From NCBI RefSeq assembly GCF_047495875.1, contig NC_092467.1:17936566-18000565 (forward strand): a stretch of DNA of 64,000 nt, in the 5' to 3' direction. Both the position numbers and the translations under genes were made by a program. How positions within the stretch are numbered: position 1 is the first letter of the stretch; every line of letters starts with the position of its first letter. A model generated the notes under the pieces. The model searched no databases, was not told where the DNA came from, and was given only the letters and a program-made list of their open reading frames with translations. Source of the stretch: Pithys albifrons albifrons. Its lineage: Eukaryota; Chordata; Aves; Passeriformes; Thamnophilidae. Shown piece by piece: positions 1 to 12,045 of the stretch.

Positions 1-1199
1 TAAAAAAATCACACAAGAAGGTATCTAATATAAAGCAGATACAAAATATTTCTTTTGTAGAACAACTTGAGTATTTTCTGTTGCATGAGCATATTTGTGT
101 TTGCTGTGTAAGCAAACTTTTTTCTTTTGAAAGAAAATAAGAACTCATACATGGCATAATTTCTGTTACAAAAGAATGAACGTGCATTTAAAATGCTACA
201 TGGAAATAATTTCTTTACAGTACCCCCGAAAGATGGACTTAGATAGCTGAAGAAAGTGAGGAAGAAAAGTTAAATGCAAAACTTCATCACTGACCCAGAA
301 GTTCACTGTATTTGGGTACTTAGTTTTTTGGTTCTGATACTGCAAGCATGTTGATTCAATCCACAGACTAGTTACTAGCATGTAGAAGTCAACCATCTCT
401 GAAGTGTGTAACATTTGTGCATAAGCATAAATGTTAGCCTTAATTAGCAAAATAGGTGCAGCAACAATTTGACATCTGTGAAAGCTGAAATAATTTTATA
501 TTTTAATGATATAATGATGTATAATAAAGCTCCTGTGAGTTTGAAAGTGCCTATTGAAATAACTATTGACAAGTTCTTTTATGTACTCAGTGCACTACCC
601 ACTCAGCAGTGCACTGTCATTTTAGAGTAATTGCCCAGCAAACTTGTAAAATGCTGTCACAAAAAATCTGCTACAACAGAGGTAACTCTTTAATTTGTCT
701 GCCACTTTTTCTGTCACTTCCACTGCACTTTATGTTGAGTGCCAGGTTTAGCTGTCACATTTGAAGTTCTTCCACATATTTTACAGACTGGGTTGAGGCC
801 ATGTTGCCAATTTGTCCTACAATGTTAACAAAAGTTTTAAATAGAAATATTTTATTCACACTTCTTTTATTGTACACTTTAATATAGAAGCTTGGAAATC
901 ATATGGTTGGGGAAACTATTTTGGATCTGTAAAACAGAATGGGTTTCACTAGAGATGATGATTTGTCCAAATGCAGCTGTTTGGTAGGAGTGTGTGTGAG
1001 TGTGTATATGTGTTTATATATATAAAATATAGCCACTTAAGAATGGTCAGTAGTTGATGTTCTGTCAAGGTACAGGTTCTTCAGATGAAAATTTTCTGTT
1101 TGTAGAAGATGAAAGGCTTTGCTGGAAAGTTTGAGAACAACTTACCCAGATTCATGTAGCCAGGATGCTCAGCTGGGATGTGAGAGAACACTCAAGGAG
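1..1199. other. AT-rich non-coding sequence, no gene seen
   Basis: I see no coding feature, RNA gene or recognisable transposon here. Short open frames on either strand lack domain-like composition and are interrupted at the frequency expected of AT-rich DNA. The only local structure is a short TG/TA-rich stretch at about 989-1028, of the simple-repeat type. Confidence 0.6.
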
Positions 1200-1790
1200 T
1201 GTCTTGGGTTGAGCTGGCAAAATGCAAACTGCCCAACACAGAGTGTTAGAGCCTCCCTACCCCTGCTGAGGAAAGGGTGAAAGGAAAAAATCTGGAAACT
1301 CAAACTAGGTTTAAACCTAAACTAATTATATATATTTATACAGAAAAGAGAAAATTAAGAGAAAACTACAATATAGCACACACTTACACAGGTTAGATAT
1401 AACAACTTTCTACTGCTCACCAAAACTAGATTTCATTACTCTAGATTCATAAAGCATCTCAAAAGACACCCAGCAAGGCAAAAGAGAGGAAAATAACAAT
1501 AAAATGTTTCTACTTTCCTGAACTAAAACAAAATGCAAAGTAGAGGTGGCAGGAGCAAGGCCTAGCACAGCAGGACAGCAGTAGCATGTCCTGTCTCCAC
1601 TGCAGACATGATGGTACTGAGAGAACACCTTCTACTACTGTATTCATATCTCAGGTTTGTGTCATCTGGTGTTAAATATTTCTTTGGTTGCTTAAGTCAG
1701 GTGATACCTGTCTCTTCTAATCTATGTGGATTCTCTGAGCCTGCTAAATTGAGGGTTAGGGTTAGGGTCAGGGTAGCCTGAACTACCACA
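1200..1790. mobile_element. Solo LTR-like element (avian endogenous retrovirus)
   Basis: The block opens with TGTCTTGGG and closes with CTACCACA, giving the TGT...ACA ends of a retroviral LTR, and is 591 bp long, a usual LTR length. The flanks carry an imperfect 5-bp duplication, AGGAG at 1195-1199 against AGGGG at 1791-1795 (4 of 5), as expected of an old insertion. From memory the left part (GAGCTGGCAAAATG and the following A-rich stretch with a TTTATACAG segment) resembles a repeat seen in bird genomes, but I cannot name the family. No gag, pol or env-like sequence flanks it, so it is best read as a solo LTR left by recombination. The transcriptional direction is unresolved. A telomere-like array lies 16 bp inside the right end. 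Confidence 0.6.
1753..1774 (+). repeat. Short telomere-like TTAGGG array
   Basis: Three and a half units of GGGTTA/GGGTCA type run from 1753 to 1774, the third with a T-to-C change. The vertebrate telomere repeat is TTAGGG. Because it lies inside the right end of the LTR-like block, 16 bp before its terminal ACA, it is more simply a small expansion within that element than a remnant of a chromosome end. Confidence 0.85.
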
Positions 1791-4700
1791 AGGGGGAACT
1801 GGGACATGCCTCTGTGCACTGTACTTTTGTAGTGCCCGCTAATTTGCTCAGATATGAAACAGCAAAACATCTGAAAGTTTTGTGTTTTCATGGGAAAACT
1901 TTTCTTCACAGTTCTAGACCCAGGAAGTTTCTTGTGCATTAGCTACTCTTGTGTGATGCTGAAGGCAAAAACATAATTCAATTTTTTGTACCTCTTCTAA
2001 AAGGATTTATTTTCTACTTGCTTTCTTAGGGAGGCCCTTCCAAGCAATAAAATTCCATGTTATCAATCTTCCAAGGCAGAGTAGAGGTATGAACTTTTGT
2101 GCCAAGAAATGGGGAGGAATTGCTTTCTGACAAGATTGCTGAGCAGTCATCACACTTCCATGTGGTCAGTCTTGGTCTTTGCTGGAGATTCTGAGATCGA
2201 GCAAGAAGTAGGAGGAACTGTCTGAGTCTGTTACCCTTCGTATAAAAGGATTTAACTATGGCATGTATTGCAGACTCTACAACTGAAATTGAGTGTAAAA
2301 TTCTGAATTACAGCAACTTGATCAGCTAACTGCTCTTACTGCTAGAAAACGGTTTCCACTGTCTGAGTCCCATCACAACTCGAAACCATAGTGGGAGGAA
2401 ACAGCTGAAGTTTATCACCACAATGGATCCCTTTTTGTTTTCTCATTCCTTACACAGAATTTTTGTATTTAGCTTTTATACATTTTGAGGGTAAAATGGG
2501 AAAGAAAAAAATAGGGTTTGTATGATTACTTTTCCATTTCAATGAAAGAAAAATTGCATTTTGATTTTCAGCATAATTTAATTCTCTTAAGTAATTAGTT
2601 ATGAAAGTAAAAATATGAAGAGCTAAGTATGATGCATACATTTAAATGATGGAAGAAAACCTTCTTGTAACATACAAAGTTATGAACAGTTTACACTTTT
2701 GACTGTAGGGGGAGTGAATATTCATAATAGGAGGAATTTCACAATATGAAATGACAGTAGTTACTGACAATCTGTAGATATCAAAGAATGAGCACTGGCA
2801 CATTAATAAGGAACTTAAAAGCAGAGCCACAGTCTAACATCTTAGCAACTATAAAACTACAACTTCTACATGAGTCATATGTTTGAACTCCAAACTATCT
2901 TATAAAATTTAGCTAGAACACATTTTTCTTAACACAAATGAGTATATTAATTTCCATAAGATATTATCTCTTACCATATATTTAATTCAGATTCTCTTTC
3001 TACTCCCACTAAAATAATTGCTTACAATATACTGACTTGATTTTATATGGCTAATTAGAGCAGTGCATGGAAAAAAAATTAGGTTTGCAGGTAATACTGA
3101 AATTAAATATGTTAATCTGTAGCTCAGTGCACACATTTTGTATGAGCTTTAATTTGCTATATAAATTATAGTTCTGTGTTTATAAAATGCCCTTGAAAGG
3201 ATGTCCTATTTTTTTGAATACTAATACCATAGGGAAACAAATATACAAAGCTTTTAGCTATAGGCTATATTTGCATAAATTAAGACAAGTAGTCAGTCTG
3301 AATATCCAACTGCAGATATACTTTAAAAAAAATATTCTAAATAGAGTTGCCAGGACTTTGAGTATGTGAGATTTACATTTCGTTAACAATGTAGCAGCCT
3401 TTCATGATAGGCAAGTAAATTTTGAACAATGAGGCATAAATAGTGTAATAAATAGACTGTGGTTTATCAGCTAGTGCACAAAACAAATAATTCAAAAGGC
3501 TCTGAACTCCTTTCTGTATGAGCTAGTAGGTAATGTCTCCAGTACCAGTCTGCTTTACAGGCTAATTCTGGAAAAAGCTACTATGGCTCTCCGAGTGTAG
3601 CTGCCCAGTGCAGTGTATGTATTTTGTGACATAACTGCAGTGACACATGCAATTTCCACACAGATTCTGGCAACCCCAGCTAAAAGACTGGGGTTAATGT
3701 CATCCTTTTAAAAAAAATCCTCACTGTTTAGAAAACTCTCCTTCCATGTGAATTCAGATAATATTCACTAATGATAGGGGGAAGGCAACTACAAAATCTA
3801 TAATGCAGAGTTAGTCCAAAATTCTACTTACAGTTTGTTATTAAGAAGGGCAAAGCAATATGGATGACCAATACACTTTCGTGCTTTCTTCATCATCAGG
3901 GTGGTCAAAACCTTCTCTCCTGTTTAGGCAATGGCAGTAAATCCAGTGTTGGGATCAAATCCTTGAATGTGTACAAGAACCTAAATCCTTTTCATTTCTA
4001 GCTCAGGAACAGTATCTCTACTGGAAGCACATAGCCAGGTTTTGTAGAATGTATAGGAAACATCCTTCAAAATGTTTATTTTGAAATAGTATCTTAAGTA
4101 ATTTTTATTTCCCCTGGCTCTGTATTAGTCATCAAGATCCTGCATGCTCTTGACAGAACAAATTATCACTGGTCAGAAAGTTTTTGATGAATCTGACTTA
4201 TACTTTTAATAATGTTAGGAGTATTAACATTTGGGCTATATGTTTTTGCTTCCTTTACCATCTTAAGAGGCAGCAGTATGCCCTGAGTCTTCCCACTACC
4301 TTCACAGTAGAAGAACAGAAAACTCAGAGTTAATTTAACCTTCAGACTGTCAAAGTAAAATAAACAGTATTTTAAATGAAAATAGCTAGTTGGGGAATAG
4401 TTCACAGTGAAGAACTTCATTTTTTATTCATTCTCTTCATACAAGGTGAAGATCATACAAGTGAATGTCTAATATTGTTCCTCTGAGGGAGTGTCATTGA
4501 AAGTATCACCTAGAATTAATAGTTTGATGGTGCTGAACAAGCCAGAGAAAATTGTCCAAGAAGGTTTTTTAGTGACACTGCTGGTTTGGGGTGAAGATTT
4601 CCCACCTGGATTTTCTTCATTTTATATAATGCTGTTTGTGCAATAAAATAATGAATTTCACTTTTTGGCAAAATAACCCTTCAACATCAGTTTCCAATGA

Positions 4701-7700
4701 GATTATTTTGATTGTCCATTGCTACTTGCTGTTCTATGGAAATTGGTATAGCATGACAGTAAATCTCACTTACTAGAAGAAAAAAGCACATTGCATGAAG
4801 AAATGCCACCAGCTCTTACTAAATACATGACAGTATGAGCCAAAGCCCCAGTTATGAGAACTGGTAGAAGAAATACAATCTTTAGTGATACTTTATCAAT
4901 CCGTTAGCTGTAGTCAGAAGTTTATGAGATACCTTTTTATCTGTCTTCTCTGTTACTAACTTAGTAACAGCTACTAGATTAGCAATTAGAAAGGAACATT
5001 TAAAATATGCAAATTGCCACAAAACTTGACTTAGACAATGTAATGGTGTAAGGTTTGAAGAGAAATCTCCAACGGGAAGAAATCTATCCCAAAAGTATGA
5101 TAGAAGTCCTGTTGGCTAGTCAATTTTTAATTTTCTTTTTTTGAAATATGGCAGAACACTTAGCTGAAGTTTACAGTCTTTAGAGCCAGTTAGCAAGGAA
5201 TACCATCATATACAATTTCAAGATGCAATGAAAAACCCAGCTGGAGTGGTTGAAGAAACCCTCTTTCCTAGCAAGTACATTAACAAGCTAAGTATGACTA
5301 GAAAGGGAAACATGGCAACTGAATGGTAAGGAGAGTATGAAAAGGTCTAACACAACTTCCCAGACTGACTTAGCCTAGGGCAACATTGGCTGGATTTACT
5401 GAGAGGCTCTGCAAATAAAACTCACAAGTTCCACTTAGGAACAGTAGAAATCAGGGGTGAAGGAAGAATGAGCCTTAGTCCTTTCCTCCCACTGCAATGA
5501 GAGCTCATCCAGTCTGTACTGAGAGCAATGTAATTTGCTTCTGCCTGAAAACTGTCAGCTAAGATCTAGTGAATGGAACAATTTCCTGCAAGTGTTGCTA
5601 AATTCTCTCACTCTTTGGAACACTGGGGGACAAAACAGGGATATGCTGAAGATCTGTGCTTTGGGATGCTCTCTGGGTGGTGTCTGTGTAGATGCAATAC
5701 TGCAGTGTTTGGTGGAACAGAACATAGGCATTCTAGGAATGGGAAAGCAGAGGACAGGGAGAAAGGAAGGAAAAAAGTTGATGTTAGTAAAAACTGTTCC
5801 CGCCTTTTTAAATCGCAGGTTTATCCAGATCCTGCACATTCTCAGTGTCTCTGATTTGGTGTCTCATTGAGGTGAGAACTTACTAATTCATTTCTAAACA
5901 ATGTTTTGGATGGAAGGACAGAGAATTAACAACACAATTGTTCATCTTCAAAAATGGAAAATACTTGAACTAAAACATGCAGAGAATAGTGAACTAGAAT
6001 CTTTTTTCTCACTAAGAGTACTGTGGGGCATTAAAAACAATCACAGCACTTGCATCTGATACAGGATCCTTTTAATTGATTAGTCAAAGAAGGTCAGGTC
6101 TTAAGTCAATGCACCAGAGTCTCTGGACTGGACTGGACTAAATCTAATTATTCCCAATTCCTATTGTCAGATGAAGATGCTTTAATAATGACTTCGAACA
6201 GAGTAACAAAGATAGCACTCAAATAGAGGAGGAAATACCAGATGGTTCTTCAAAATAAAATCAGTTTTATAGCAACATATATATCTGAGAACTGCAGGTG
6301 CTCTTTCTTAAATCAATTGAACTCTGCTTTTTGATTTTTAAAATCTGTGACTACTGTCCCAATGAAGCTCTCCATTTACTGTGATTGTGAGGGGTATTGT
6401 TGAAGCCTGTTCACACAGTTTTCAAACTTTCCACATTACAAGGAAGGTCACTGCATTTAGCTCCTGCTACACTCTTGTTTCATGCCCATTGACACTCACT
6501 CACTTTTACTGTTGAACACATTTTACACAAAATAATGAACTGTGATACCAAGGCTACAGAAGTTATTCTGAATTCATCACACCTTGGATCCCACCTTTGG
6601 GCCTTGGCTGAAAGAGACGTCTGTCTGGCAGTGGGAAAAGACAAAATGGAGAGAATCTTGCCTTTAGTTCACTAATTCATTTCACCCTTTTTTCATACAA
6701 ATTGACATGATTATCTGCCTTTTCTTCAAAAGCTTATGCTCATGCTCTTCCAGCTTTGAGGTTCACATGTAATGAGGTTTTTTTGGTGTCACTTGTTTTT
6801 GAAAAATACACTAAACCCCTAAAACTTGGGAAACCCCATACTAATTATGCTGAATACTGTCACTATGATGAGATAAATGTAAGTAATTCAGCTGTGGCTG
6901 CGGTACAGAAATTCTGGAGTGTGTGATGTTTGAATCTTCAACATATAGTACTATGATTTAGCTGCTACAAAGTGTATATTTTTAATATCAGGGTTTTGCT
7001 ATATAAGCATAAGAAAATTTTGCAAGCCATCAAATTTTTTTATTAAAATTATTTCAGTTAAAAATGAACAAAACTTTCCCAAAAACTGGTAATTACATTT
7101 CCCTTTGAGTCCTTACATGCCAAATGATCACCTGATATCAAAGTGTAGATATTTATCTGTTAAGAATTCCAGTAAGTCCTCCTTTCATCAAGTTGAGAAT
7201 AGAAATAAGATCAGCTGGAACTCTTCCATCCAGTCTGAATGTAACTCAAGTTGTGAGTGACCATACAGTCTGCTTTAAACTCACATATAACCCAACTCAT
7301 TATAATAGCTGCTTTTCACCCCAACTATGTCATGTCTGTCAGAAATCGAATCCAGAATTACATTCATACATATTGTTTAAATATAGTCTTCCTTATTAGT
7401 GGCATCTTTGATTCCTATGTTTCCAAACCCATTGTACTCAGGATCTTTAGTCCCATTTCATGGTTGTTGTACTGTTTAGTTGAGGCAATCTTGATTGATA
7501 CAAAACTGGTTCATGTTCCTTAGTTCTCCCTTTGGCTCTTTGCTGTTTTGTGTTTATGTCCAGAGGATCTGGTGCTTCATTGATACACAGCCAATAGGAG
7601 AATCCTTAGGTTCAGTGACAAAGTTGCTGAATTTGCAGCAGCTCAAAGGTTGCCCTGACTTATGCTGGGAACTGAATTATTTCTCAAGTACTAGAAAGAA

Positions 7701-8899
7701 AAAAAGAAAATATAGGATTAAAAGTTCTCTTCCTAGCTGCAAAATATGGATTTGTATTCTGTATGGTGGGATCTGTTCCTGTTTCACAAACGAAACAATT
7801 CCCTAATAAGACAAACCTTTTTCTTTCTTGACATCAAGGTCTGCAGGTATCTGTCAAGCTCATGAAAAAACTGCTCATTCTGGGCTGAATGGCTTAACTG
7901 CTTTTATATGTACGTAATGCAATTTCCCCATGAGATCTTTGAATTAATTATGATCTATCAAACTGTATTGCATGTGTATATAGTGCTGTAGATTTAATAA
8001 CTATATTTTAACACTTTTTTAGTATCAATGCCAAAGGAAAAATAAAGGGGGTATACTCGCCACAAAGGATAGACAGCCTTCTTTATATTGAAAGGAGTGA
8101 GGTGGTTTTTATGAGTTAAAGTTCACCAAATTGAATAGATGGAGTTGCAGCTTGAAAATTACCATAAACAGGAGAAAATGATGGGGTTTTGTTTTCACTA
8201 GACTTATAGTTAAAGTTTCTCTTTGGTGTATCTAGTATTGCAGTTTCTATGTTGTAATAAAATACTTGCCCTTTACTTCAAACAAATTGTAGCTGTTAAA
8301 GTGGATCCAGAATTTGAGCAAAATAATTTGAGCAATTAAAATAGAGGGTATCTTGTACTCTGGCTATAAAGCACTTAAATATTACATGCAGTGAAAAGTT
8401 CTTATTCACTGCAATTGTTCAGTGGTCTGATGATCACTTGTTTGATGCAACTGAAGGAATATTAAATTATATCTACACATTAACAGTGTTTGGCTTGATC
8501 TTGTAAATATTCCCATGAGTAATCCCAATGAAGTAAATTCTTCCTAAATGATTATTTCTAAATTCTTTAAAAGATCGTAGTGGCTGTATTATTAAAAGAT
8601 ACTGCTTTTTGGAATACTTTCCTGTTTTGAATGCATAGTGTCCACTGCCAGCCTACGCATCAGCTTCAGAAAGCAGTCACTGTTTTCTCTTTTTTTTTCT
8701 TTTTCAATCTGTGAAAAATCCCAGTCTTGTGAAAAAGCACTAATTAATGCCAATGAAATCTGTGGAGTTGGACTCTCATGGGAATAGCTAAATCAGGGTA
8801 AACTGAGTATTACGTTTGAAAGTAGTATTTAATGTGAACCAGCACTTGAGCCAGATGACAATGTGGCCAACAGCTCATACTTGGGGCACTTGTTCTTCA
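1791..8899. other. Long AT-rich non-coding stretch, nothing recognisable
   Basis: Over 7 kb without a supportable gene. The longest frames, near 5535-5870 on both strands, overlap in three readings of the same DNA and resemble no protein family I know. A TATAAAAGG string at about 2240-2249 and a triple GGACT tandem at about 6124-6138 stand alone without supporting context. No transposon end could be recognised. Confidence 0.55.
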
Positions 8900-9790
8900 C
8901 CGGTGTGGAGCAGAGGCTGTGCTGAGTGTCGGTCGTGCGTTCTGCCCGGAGGGGCTCCATCAGGGTAGAGTTTGGATTCTCATACACATGGCAAGTCTTT
9001 TTCGTAGGAGTAAGTGTTGGTAGGCCAGCCAGGCTGTGCTGAAACTGCGGGTGCTCAGCGGCCCGAGCTGGACCTTCCCCAGCTTTGATGGACCAAGCAG
9101 GCAATAACACGTCGTGACGGTGTCCCCTCACCTGGCGGGGCGGGCACGGCGTTCCCCAGGGAGGGCTCGGGTTTTCGGGAACGTGGCTGCGCAGGACGCC
9201 GCCGTTTGCCTGCCGCAGCGGCCGACCCGTGTGCCGGCCCGAGCGGCGGAGGTTTGTGCCGGCCCAAGCTGCGTGCCGACCGTGCGGTCCTGGCTGTTCC
9301 CCCCCCGCCCTCGCTCCGGGGCCGCGCGGATGGGAAGCGCCCCTCCGCAGCCGTGCCCCCCGCAGCCATGGCCCCGCAGCCGTGCCGGCTGCAGGATGGG
9401 ACTAGGGCGGGCGCGGGGCTCAGCGGCGGGCAGGGACAGGGCAGGGGCTGGGGCAGAACAGGGGCAGAGATGGGGATAGGGAAGGGCAGGGCTGGGGCAG
9501 GGGCAGGGGCAGAGGATGGGGCAGGGCAGGGGCTGGAGCAGGGCTCCGGCAGGGGCTGGGGATGGTGCAGGGCAGGGCTGGGGCAGGGATGAGACAGGGG
9601 CAGGGATGAGACGGGCAGGGCTGGGGCAGAGGCAGGGCTGGGGCAGGGGCAGGGTTGGAGCAGGGCAGGGATGGGGCAAGGAGGGACAGCACTGGGGCAG
9701 GGGCAGGGATGGTGCAGGGCAGAGCTGAGCTGGGGCAGGGACAGGCTGCCGCCTGCTGCCGGCCGCCGGCGGGTAATCACACGTCCCCCC
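8900..9790. promoter_or_regulatory. CpG island
   Basis: G+C content and CpG frequency rise sharply against AT-rich flanks. The densest part is about 9100-9425, with many CpGs, repeated GCCG/GCGG words, a run of eight C at about 9300, and an Sp1-type GC box GGGGCGGG at 9137-9144. In vertebrates such islands usually mark promoters or developmental regulatory loci. The right part (9425-9745) is a G-rich minisatellite with few CpGs, so the true CpG-dense core is the left half. On the minus strand CCAG|GTGAGG at about 9132/9131 would make a good splice donor for an exon starting inside the island. No convincing coding exon is visible: the long frames here, including a proline-rich minus-strand one at 9055-9873, come from low-complexity GC-rich sequence. 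Confidence 0.75.
9425..9745. repeat. G-rich minisatellite built on GGGGCA/GGGCTG hexamers
   Basis: About 320 bp of degenerate tandem units of the form GGGGCA, GGGCTG and GGGATG, with occasional longer units such as CAGGGATGAGAC repeated side by side near 9600. The plus strand carries a dense series of G3-G4 runs a few bases apart, which fits the G-quadruplex pattern; the minus strand is correspondingly C-rich. CpG is almost absent although the flanking island is CpG-dense, so this part grew by repeat expansion and not as island sequence. Apparent proteins across it (glycine/glutamine-rich on plus, proline-rich on minus) are translation artefacts. Confidence 0.85.
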
Positions 9791-10330
9791 TCACTGCTGA
9801 TTTGCAAGAGCAGATTAATCAGAGCGCGCGGCTTGATGAAATTTGCTGTTATTGTGCCCATTTTTAGCAACATCTTTTATTATCTTCATTATTCATTTAC
9901 AGGGGACCGGCATCAATTATGCAAATGAGTTCACAGACTTTGCAGATTACTTCATTTGCCGCTATTGTTTGTGGAAATTTAATTATTAAATATTATTAAG
10001 CTTGCGTTTTCTTCAATTTTCCGAGGCTTAGTTTCATTTGATTTTTCCTCCAGCTGCTCTCGTTTCCTTTCAGTGCCAAAACAGCTCCTCATCAAAGCGG
10101 CTCTGGCATGTGAAGACCAAATAAAATCTCCTCAATTTAATAATTTTGATGTTAGTCCCTTGTTCTCAGCTGCTTGCTCAAAGCAATGCAGAGAGAAACG
10201 CAGAGCACATTCAATTTAATGAGTAGAAATTGAATTCAAGTTTGTTCGGAATTGACTTCAATTAAGCAGAGTCTTAATGATAAATTAATCTCTTTTCTTT
10301 ATTCCCTAGAATTTGTTTTTCAAAGTAGGA
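9785..10330. promoter_or_regulatory. Candidate conserved non-coding element (developmental enhancer type)
   Basis: Right of the CpG island the sequence becomes a non-repetitive AT-rich block packed with homeodomain-like cores. It contains an exact POU octamer ATGCAAAT at 9919-9926, TAATTA at 9980-9985, a SOX/FOX-like CTATTGTTTG at about 9962, and further AATTTAAT/TTAATGA words between 10130 and 10290. All frames are broken by stops, so it is not an exon. The texture is that of deeply conserved enhancers near developmental genes. Conservation itself cannot be seen from one sequence, so this is inference from composition and motif density. Confidence 0.5.
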
Positions 10331-11940
10331 AATTGGACTACATTGAAAGACCAAATAAAGAATACCAATTTTAACTAGATTATGGAACCGATAGCAAAAT
10401 TTAATTCTTTATAGTAACGTACTTGGACAAATAGCATTCACTCTATGGCATGTATTATAATTTATATTCATTGTTACCACTCACACTTTCATGGCATGGA
10501 TAAAATGGCAGTTGAATTAAATATGGGCCTGTAATAGACTTCAGAGTTTTAATCTTTATTAAGAAACTCTAATTGAATGCATAATTAGCTTTTCAGGGTC
10601 TAGGAAACTAGGTTTAATATCTATGTGGGCTGAAAACATAGATCAGGCATTTTTTAAGAGCATTTTTTATGAGTTTATTTTTTAGGAGAAATTATCTTGT
10701 AACATGGCTTGTAATAAAAAGCCACCTTTTAACTACATTGCAAGAAGCTACGTATGGAGGAGCAGTAGCAAGCTTTTTTTTGCACCTCTGAATGCCCAAA
10801 GACAGCCCTTCATGTATTCTGTGTCAATGGTGAGTAGTGCAACCTTCCTTCATTAGAACAACTCAGGATGCCTTGTGCCTGTCCCCATTGAAACACAGGA
10901 AAAACAAGTCAATGCTTATGAATAGCAATGGGACTGTGCCCTTTTCCTTCTGTGTTGCAATTCTACCACACTTAGTCCTCTTAATACCTTCATTATTTTG
11001 CTCTGTGTTATTCTTGTGGTATGACTGCCACAAGCTGTATATTTTGCTGTTTCAGAGAACAAGGTATTTTTTTCATGAGTGATTTGAGTGCCCACTCTAG
11101 GTTTTCAAAGGTGATCAAGTATCTTTATGATATCTTAAGCTGGTCATCTCATGCCATTGATAATTTTTGAAACTCGGCTCAATGGAAAAAGCATCTGTTT
11201 TGCTGTTAATGATTGAACTCATAAGATGCTCATTAGCTGAGGGATACTTCAAGCCAAGCTCTGTCTCATATATAGCTGTATTTATGTTAACAGAATATCC
11301 ACTGATAGTACTAGCATTTTAGAACTATTATGCAAACATTCCATCCAGTGAAGTCTCAGGTATGGGAGGATTTTTTACAAAGATTATTACAAATTCAAGG
11401 GGATGTCAAATTCTGTGCTTTTGTATTTCAGTGAAGAGAGAGGGTAAGTTTGGCCAGCTGAGAAATATTCAATCTTCTGCTTTACCTGCACATAAATTCT
11501 TTGGTTCCCAGAGACTGAGCAAAGGTATATATCGCTTTTTAAGTAAGAAGTAATAAATTGAACAATTTCCTTTAGACACCTTTTACGATCTGCACTGGGC
11601 TTGTGAGCACCTCCCACTGTGTGTCCAGCACTGGTATGTTTCTGTTTCCCTGGAGTTTCCTGTTATGTTTTCTTGGTGTAAAGGATCAGGAACCTGCCAA
11701 CAGACTCTTTGAATGGCACACAATTTAAAATATTTATTAAGGCAATATGTTTTTTACACATCTTGGAGATTAAGTTTTATTGCTTTAAGGATACCCATGT
11801 TCTGAAGTGTGTGGGACTCCACAGATTTGTTTCCATTTTCTGAATGAATTTTTCTTTAAATATTCTTATCTGTTTGGAAATGGGATTCAAGTTTTTGTAG
11901 AAGTTATAGAGAAAGGTTTGTTAATCTAAATGTCCTGTGC
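10331..11940. other. AT-rich non-coding sequence
   Basis: No gene or transposon is recognised. The part from about 10500 to 10720 continues the homeobox-motif-rich texture of the preceding block (for example GCATAATTAGC near 10580) and might belong to the same regulatory domain. The remainder looks ordinary. Confidence 0.5.
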
Positions 11941-12045
11941 ATTTTGGAGGTATGGTTTAGTGGTGAACATGGTGGAGCTAGGTTGCACTCAATGGTCTTA
12001 GAGGTCTTTTCCCACCTTAATTATTCTGTGATTCCATGATTCTGT
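11941..12045 (+). mobile_element. 5'-truncated CR1 LINE, 3' end
   Basis: About 100 bp match the well-known 3' end of avian CR1 retrotransposons: TAGTGGTGAACATGGTGG, then a CACTCAATGGTCTTAGAGG segment, then TCTTTTCCCACCTTAATTAT, then the diverged octamer-type tail ATTCTGTGATTCCATGATTCTGT. The tail position shows plus orientation. The copy is severely 5'-truncated, as most CR1 copies are, and carries no part of ORF2. It is diverged enough to be an old insertion. Confidence 0.9.

Noticed and set aside
1753..1774. Interstitial telomere marking an ancient chromosome fusion
   Set aside because: Only three and a half units, lying within an LTR-like element, so local expansion is simpler.
5535..5870. 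Overlapping 111-, 94- and 93-codon frames on both strands
   Set aside because: Three readings of the same DNA are open at once, with no family resemblance in any of them.
9425..9745. CRISPR-like array
   Set aside because: The units are short and degenerate without unique spacers, and the surrounding genome is vertebrate.
9055..9873. 272-codon proline-rich minus-strand frame, with overlapping glycine-rich plus-strand frames
   Set aside because: It is the translation of a GGGGCA/GGGCTG minisatellite and CpG-island DNA. All frames on both strands stay open because stop codons are rare in this sequence; no domain is present.
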